Below, piece by piece: positions 58,618-64,000 of a stretch of 64,000 nucleotides of DNA. Below the pieces are notes generated by a model, which saw only the letters and a list, made by a program, of their open reading frames with translations, did not search any database and was not told the origin of the DNA. This stretch comes from Nocardia arizonensis (GTDB lineage: Bacteria; Actinomycetota; Actinomycetes; Mycobacteriales; Mycobacteriaceae): assembly GCF_001310275.1 (NCBI RefSeq), contig NZ_LGYZ01000123.1, forward strand, positions 44,328 to 108,327, written 5' to 3'. Position 1 is the first letter of the stretch, and every line of letters starts with the position of its first letter. A program made the position numbers and the translations under genes.

Positions 58618-60402
58618 TCAGAGTCGTTGCGGTGCCGCGATGCCCAGCAGATTCAGGCCGCGCGCGAGGGTGTCGCCGGTCAGGGCGCACAGGGCGAGTC
58701 GGTTGGCGCGCAGGGCGGGGTCGGGTGCCTTCAGCACCGGGCAGTTCTCGTAGAACTCGGTGTAGGTGCGGGCGAGGGTGAACAGGTATCCGGCCAACCG
58801 GTGCGGTTCGTAGGCGCGCGCGGTGTCGGCGAGCACATGGGTGAAATCGTCGAGCAGCAGTGCCAGCGCGCGTTCGGAACGGTACAGCGGCAGTGTGGTG
58901 TCGATGGGTGCGCGCAGGTCGGCCGGTGCGGCATTGCGCAGGATCGAGTGGATGCGGGCGTGCGCGTATTGCAGGTAGACGCCGGTGTCGCCGCGCAATG
59001 CCACCATGCGGTCGAGGTCGAAGACATAGTCCTTGACCCGCGACGCGGACAGATCCGCGTACTTCACGGCCCCGATGCCCGCGGCCTCGGCGACCGCCGC
59101 CAACGCCGCCTCATCGAGGGTCGGGTCCTTGTCGGCCACCACCGCCCGTGCCCGCGCCACCGCCGAATCGAGCAGTCGCGACAGCGGCACGTTCGCCCCG
59201 GAACGGGTCTTGAAGGGGGTGCCGTCGGGGCCGAGCACGGTGCCGAAGCAGATGTGCACGGTACGGACCGAGTCGTCGAGCCAGCCCGCCCGCCGCGCGG
59301 TGGCGAACACCATGTCGAAATGCCTGGCCTGCCGTGCGTCGACCACGTACAGGATGGTGTCGGCGCGCAGGGTGCGGACCCGGTGCCGGATGGTCGCCAG
59401 ATCCGTTGCCGCGTAGCCGTATCCGCCGTCGGCCTTGCGCACGATCAGCGGCGCGCGGCTCTCGGGACCGGACTGCTCGGGGTCGAAGACGCACAGCGCG
59501 CCCTCGCTGTGCACGAGTATGCCCGCGCGGGTCAGATCCTCGACAACGGCGTCGAGATCGCCGTTGTAGGCGGACTCGGCCGCGTCGTCGCCGGGTTCGA
59601 GCAGCACGCCGAGCCGCTCGTAGAGGCTGCGGAAGGACCGCCGTGACTCCTCGACCAGATCCCGCCACACGCGCACCGTCTCCGCGTCGCCCCCTTGCAG
59701 GGCGACCACCCGTGCCCTGGCACGATGGGCGAAGTCGGCATCGGCGTCGAAGGCCGCCCGCGCCCGGCGGTACAGCGTGTCGAGTTCGGTGATCGTGGTG
59801 TCGGGATCGTCGTGGCGCCAGCGGGTCTCGGGATGCTCGTCGAGGTACTGGATGAGCATGCCGAACTGGGTTCCCCAGTCGCCCAGGTGATTCTGGCGGA
59901 TGACCGTCGCGCCGAGGAATGCGAGCAGCCGCGCCAGCGCGTCCCCGATCACGGTGGTGCGCAGATGCCCGACGTGCATCTGCTTGGCGATATTCGGCGA
60001 GGAGTAGTCGACCACGATCCGGCGACCCGCCAGCGGGAGGCCGACCCCGAGCCGCGCGTCGGCCCGCCGCGCGGCGATACGCGACCACACGACCGCGTCG
60101 GGCACCGTGATGTTCACGAATCCCGGTCCCGACACCGCGCAGCGGGCGATCACCGGATCCTTCGCCGCGGCCAGCGCGTCGGCGACGAGTCCACCGATAT
60201 CGCGCGACGGCCGCCCCAGCGTCTTGGCCAGCGACAGCGCGACATTCGACTGGTAGTCGGCGTGATCGGAACGGCGGACGAGCGGATCGCGGTCGCGCAC
60301 CTGCGGCGGCAATGCCGTGCTCATGGCCTCGGTGACCGCCTGTGCCACCGAATCGGACAGCGAACGCGTGCTCCGCACTCTCCCCAACCCCTTCTCATCC
60401 AA
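58618..60402 (-). CDS. Arginyl-tRNA synthetase, E. coli/eukaryote-type second copy
   Basis: 594 aa (ATG 60402; a GTG at 60378 with aagggg 9 nt upstream is an alternative). Class I synthetase: HIGH site at 143-146 in SSPNIAKQMHVGHLRTT, QNHLGDWGTQFGMLIQYL, VVDARQARHFDMVF, TPFKTRSGANVPLSRLLD in place of KMSKS, YLQYAHARIHSILRNA, and a C-terminal DALR anticodon domain ending ARGLNLLGIAAPQRL. It lacks the NPTGPIHIGG signature and canonical MSKR loop of the usual actinobacterial ArgRS, so it belongs to the other ArgRS lineage and is likely an extra, transferred copy. Confidence 0.88.
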   Translation of the reverse strand: MDEKGLGRVRSTRSLSDSVAQAVTEAMSTALPPQVRDRDPLVRRSDHADYQSNVALSLAKTLGRPSRDIGGLVADALAAAKDPVIARCAVSGPGFVNITVPDAVVWSRIAARRADARLGVGLPLAGRRIVVDYSSPNIAKQMHVGHLRTTVIGDALARLLAFLGATVIRQNHLGDWGTQFGMLIQYLDEHPETRWRHDDPDTTITELDTLYRRARAAFDADADFAHRARARVVALQGGDAETVRVWRDLVEESRRSFRSLYERLGVLLEPGDDAAESAYNGDLDAVVEDLTRAGILVHSEGALCVFDPEQSGPESRAPLIVRKADGGYGYAATDLATIRHRVRTLRADTILYVVDARQARHFDMVFATARRAGWLDDSVRTVHICFGTVLGPDGTPFKTRSGANVPLSRLLDSAVARARAVVADKDPTLDEAALAAVAEAAGIGAVKYADLSASRVKDYVFDLDRMVALRGDTGVYLQYAHARIHSILRNAAPADLRAPIDTTLPLYRSERALALLLDDFTHVLADTARAYEPHRLAGYLFTLARTYTEFYENCPVLKAPDPALRANRLALCALTGDTLARGLNLLGIAAPQRL

Positions 60403-60422
60403 TAGCCATGGTCCTGGAAACG

Positions 60423-60456
60423 ACGCGAGCCCGCATCGAAGGATGCGGGCTCGCGT
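60423..60456 (-). terminator. Terminator after kgd
   Basis: Perfect 15-bp stem ACGCGAGCCCGCATC / GATGCGGGCTCGCGT with tetraloop gaag, then cgttt on the minus strand, 13 bp past the kgd stop. Confidence 0.85.
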
Positions 60457-60468
60457 GTCGAGTGGGGA

Positions 60469-63400
60469 TCAGGAGGTGGGCCGGAAGGCTTCCTCGATGA
60501 TCTCGGCCTGCTCGACCGCGTGCACCTTCGACGAACCCGACGACGGGGCCGACATGGCGCGTCGCGAGATCCGGCGCAGCGGACCGAGCTGCCGCGGCAG
60601 CGATTCCGGCAGGTTCAGGCCGAAGAACGGCCACGCGCCCTGGTTGGCGGGCTCCTCCTGGACCCAGAAGATCTCCGCGGCGTTCGGGTAGCCCGCCAGC
60701 GCCTCGTTGAGGCGGCGGATCGGCAGCGGGTACAGCTGCTCGATACGTACGATGGCGACGTCCTCGCGCTTGTGCTTGGCTTTCTCCGCGGCCAGCTCGT
60801 AGTACAGCTTGCCGCTGGTCATGAGGATGCGCTTGACCTTGCCGCGATCACCGATGCCCTGTTCGTAGGCGGGCTCGTCGAAGACCGAGCGGAACTTGGA
60901 CTCGGTGAAGTCCTTCAGATCCGAGACCACGGCCTTGTTGCGCAGCATCGACTTCGGGGTGAAGACGATCAGCGGACGGCGGATGCCGTCGAGGGCGTGG
61001 CGGCGCAGCAGGTGGAAGTAGTTCGCCGGCGTGGACGGCACCGCGACCGTCATCGAACCCTCCGCGCACAGTTGCAGGAAGCGCTCGATACGGCCGGAGG
61101 TGTGGTCGGGACCCTGGCCCTCGTGACCGTGCGGCAGCAGCAGCACGACATCGGAGAGCTGACCCCACTTGGCCTCACCGGAGGAGATGAACTCGTCGAT
61201 GATGGACTGCGCGCCGTTGACGAAGTCGCCGAACTGCGCCTCCCACAGCACCAGCGCGTCGGGATTGCCCAGCGAGTAGCCGTATTCGAAGCCGACGGCG
61301 GCGTATTCGCTCAGCGCCGAGTCGTGCACGGCGAACCAGCCCGGCTTGGCCGAGCCGATGTTGTGCAGCGGGGTGTACTCCTCGGCCGTCTTGCGGTCGA
61401 TGATCACCGAATGCCGCTGGGTGAAGGTGCCGCGCCGGGAGTCCTGACCGGTCAGGCGGACCGCGGTGCCCTCGTCGATGAGCGTGCCGAAGGCCAGCAG
61501 CTCGGCGAAGGCCCAGTCGACCTTGCCCTCGTAGGCCATCTCGCGGCGCTTCTCCAGCACCGGCTTGACGCGCGGGTGCACGTTGAACCCGTCCGGGACG
61601 TTCAGGAAGGCGTCGCCGATGCGCTGCAACACCGTCTTGTCGACGGCGGTCTGCACGGTGGTCGGGACCGTCTGGTCGCCCTCGACCGACTCGCTCGGCT
61701 CCGGCGTGTACTTCTCCAGCTCTCTGACCTCGTTGAACACCCGCTCCAGCTGGCCCTGGTAGTCGCGCAGCGCGTCCTCGGCCTCTTTCAGCGAGATGTC
61801 GCCGCGGCCGATCAGGCTCTCGGTGTACGCCTTGCGGACCGAGCGCTTGGTGTCGATGACGTCGTACATGTACGGCTGGGTCATCGACGGGTCGTCGCCC
61901 TCGTTGTGGCCGCGACGGCGGTAGCAGATCATATCGATGACGACGTCCTTGCGGAACTTCTGCCGGAAGTCGACCGCGAGACGCGCCACCCAGTCGCACG
62001 CCTCCGGGTCGTCGCCGTTGACGTGGAAGATGGGCGCGCCGATGAATTTCGCGATATCGGTGGAGTATTCGGTGGAGCGGCTGTTCTCCGGCGCGGTGGT
62101 GAAGCCGATCTGGTTGTTCACCACGATGTGGATGGTGCCGCCGACCCGGTAGCCGCGCAGACCCGACAGGTTCAGCGTCTCGGCGACCACGCCCTGACCG
62201 GCGAACGCGGCGTCACCGTGCAGCATGAGCGGCATGACCGAGAAGCCGTCGGGACCGTCGCCCTTGTCGAGCAGGTCCTGCTTGGCGCGCACCAGACCCT
62301 CGAGCACCGGGTCGACCGCCTCCAGATGCGAGGGGTTGGCGGTCAGCGAGACCTGGATCTCGTTGTCGCCGAACATCTGCAAGTAGGTGCCCTGCGCGCC
62401 GAGGTGGTACTTCACGTCGCCGGAGCCGTGGGTGGCCGCCGGGTTCATATTGCCCTCGAACTCGGTGAAGATCTTCGAGTAGGGCTTGCCGACGATATTG
62501 GCCAGCACGTTCAGGCGACCGCGGTGCGGCATGCCGATGACGACCTCGTCGAGGGAGTGCTCGGCGCACTGGTCGATGACCGCGTCCATCATCGGGATGA
62601 CGGCCTCGGCGCCCTCCAGCGAGAACCGCTTCTGGCCGACGTACTTGGTCTGGAGGAAGGTCTCGAAAGCCTCGGCCGCGTTGAGCCGGTTCAGGATGTA
62701 CTTCTGCTGCGCGACGGTCGGTTTCGCGTGCTTCTGCTCGGTGCGCTCCTGGAGCCACTCCAACTGCTCGGTCTCCAGGATGTGGGTGTACTCGACACCC
62801 ACGTGGCGGCAATAGGCATCGCGCAGGATCGACAGCACGTCGCGCAGCTTCATGCGCTCCTGGCCGTGGAAGCCGGCGACGTTGAATTCCCGGTCCAGAT
62901 CCCACAGCGTCAACCCGTGCTGGGTGACGTCGAGATCCGGGTGGCTGCGGAACTTGTCCTTGACCAGCCGCAGCGGGTCGGTGTCGGCCATGAGGTGGCC
63001 GCGGTTGCGGTAGGCCGCGATCATCTCCAGCACGCGCGCGCTCTTGTCGACGCCGCGCTCGCGAACGTCCTTGCGCCAGCGCACCGGCTCGTAGGGCACG
63101 CCGAGGCCGTGGAAGATCTCGTCGAAGAACTCGTCGGAGATCAGCAGGTTGTGGATGGTGCGCAGGAAGTCGCCGGACTCCGCGCCCTGGATGATGCGGT
63201 GGTCGTAGGTAGAGGTGAGCGTCATCAGTTTGCCGACGCCGAGATCGGCGATGCGCTCGTCGCTCATGCCCTGGAACTCGGCCGGGTACTCCATGGCGCC
63301 CGCGCCGATGATCGCGCCCTGACCGTTCATCAGGCGCGGCACCGAGTGCACGGTGCCGATGGTGCCCGGATTGGTCAGCGAGATGGTGACGCCGGAGAAG

Positions 63401-63950
63401 TCCTCGGCGGTCAGCTTCCCGTCGCGCGCCCGCCGCACGATGTCCTCGTAGGCCGTGTGGAACTGCGCGAAGGTCATCTCCTCGGTGCCCTTGATGGCGG
63501 CGACGACCAGCGAGCGGCTGCCGTCCTTGCCGGGCAGGTCGATCGCCAGACCGAGGTTGGTGTGCGCGGGGGTGACCGCGTTGGGCTTGCCGTCGACCTC
63601 GACGAAGTGCCGGTTCATGTTCGGGAACTTCTTGACCGCCTGCACGATCGCGTAGCCGAGCAGGTGGGTGAAGGAGATCTTGCCGCCTCTGGTGCGGGCG
63701 AGATGGTTGTTGATGACCAGGCGGTTGTCGATCATCAGCTTCGCCGGAATGGCCCGCACGCTCGTCGCGGTCGGGATCGCCAGCGAGGCGGACATGTTCT
63801 TGACGACCGCGGCGGCGGCGCCGCGTAGCACCTTCGACTCGTCGGCCGTTTCGGCCGGTCTCGGCCCGCCGGAGGTCGGCGCCGCGTTCGAGAGGGGCGC
63901 CGGGGTGGTCCGTGGGGCGCGCGCCGCGGACTTGGCGGGCGCGGCGGCCT
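60469..63950 (-). CDS. kgd: Multifunctional 2-oxoglutarate dehydrogenase E1/E2-like (Kgd), 5' end lost
   Basis: About 1160 codons visible; the M. tuberculosis protein has 1231 aa. A linker (AAAPAKSAARAPRTTPAPLS) leads into the E2-like succinyltransferase domain with VLRGAAAAVVKNMSASL and the active-site TSTYDHRIIQGAESGDF. The ThDP-dependent E1 domain follows: GMPHRGRLNVLANIVGKPYS, GSGDVKYHLGAQGTYLQMFG, and ThDP site ICYRRRGHNEGDDPSMTQP. Kgd decarboxylates 2-oxoglutarate in the TCA cycle and is inhibited by unphosphorylated GarA/OdhI. The first in-frame start left is GTG 63831, inside the protein. The N-terminal docking segment is missing because sequence beyond about 63950 turns into 23S rRNA, with an in-frame stop at 63981-63979. 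Confidence 0.93.
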
Positions 63951-64000
63951 GCGGCAGGACGAAAAGACCCCGGGACCTTCACTATAGCTTGGTATTGGTG
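63951..64000 (+). rRNA. 23S rRNA fragment, peptidyl-transferase region
   Basis: gcggcaggacgaaaagaccc, then cgggaccttcactatagctt and ggtattggtg, read as the conserved domain V strand of actinobacterial 23S rRNA (E. coli GCGGCAAGACGGAAAGACCCC near position 2050-2065). Bases 63963-63965 would be the equivalents of A2058-A2060. Only about 50 bp are in the window and they abut the truncated kgd without the rest of an rRNA operon. Confidence 0.85.

Noticed and set aside
58391..58753. Plus-strand 120-codon frame between the DUF5753 regulator and argS
   Set aside because: It runs into the 3' end of argS on the other strand and has random, Arg-rich composition.
60520..63828. 1102-codon open frame on the plus strand opposite kgd
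   Set aside because: It is the antisense shadow of kgd produced by the third-position GC bias; the translation has no recognisable domain while the minus strand encodes a clear Kgd.

Overview
The window is high-GC actinobacterial chromosome, most likely Nocardia or a close mycolata relative. The evidence is: gene-by-gene resemblance to the Mycobacterium tuberculosis Rv1187-Rv1248 neighbourhood (pruA, proline dehydrogenase, fadD36, dapD/dapE, LOG protein, fadD6, folP2, gpgS, glgA/glgC, sigE-rseA-htrA-tatB, mrp, corA, kgd); a fused Kgd-type 2-oxoglutarate dehydrogenase; many GTG starts; GTGA/ATGA stop-start overlaps; and a set of genes with a TANNNT box 6-8 nt before the start codon, the signature of leaderless transcription. 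No tRNA, CRISPR array or insertion sequence was seen.

Layout. 1-5.7 kb: proline catabolism (pruA 3' end, proline dehydrogenase), a TetR regulator convergent with a DUF2236 oxygenase, a broken DUF2236 tail, fadD36 and a PPOX-fold enzyme. 5.7-12.9 kb: divergent dapD/dapE for lysine and diaminopimelate, two LOG-family genes and fadD6 coupled by stop-start overlaps, then folP2-gpgS (methylglucose lipopolysaccharide branch). 13-20.6 kb: XdhC-like protein, small membrane proteins, an HTH protein, and the tatB, htrA, rseA, sigE envelope-stress block. 20.6-26.7 kb: divergent glgC/glgA, an RlmA-like methyltransferase, DUF3117, tagA, a DivIVA-like protein, mrp. 26.7-35.6 kb: two tandem lytic transglycosylases, DUF1003 and MgtE-N/CBS proteins, a CitE-like lyase, a SUFU-domain protein, corA, a PHP phosphoesterase. 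35.6-43.7 kb: an unusual flavoprotein, malic enzyme and an OpuC-type osmolyte ABC transporter with a second divergent binding protein. 43.9-49.8 kb: PadR plus a DHA2 exporter, a membrane-anchored sulfite-oxidase-fold protein, a long-chain acyl-CoA synthetase.

49.9-58.6 kb is the accessory part. A flavin monooxygenase, SadH-like dehydrogenase, LipR-like hydrolase and nearby acyl-CoA synthetase resemble the mycobacterial mymA operon. They face a TetR gene across 69 bp holding two operator-like repeats. Next is a five-gene cassette (XRE/DUF5753 regulator, DUF3558 lipoprotein, WXG-like helical protein, PPE-like protein, EspG) that looks like a stand-alone type VII secretion substrate-chaperone module with no ESX core genes beside it. 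A second, E. coli/eukaryote-type arginyl-tRNA synthetase follows.

The right end is abnormal. The kgd gene runs in from the minus strand, but its first ~70 codons are replaced by about 50 bp of 23S rRNA (peptidyl-transferase region, plus strand), which puts a stop in the kgd frame. This is most likely an assembly misjoin at an rRNA repeat.
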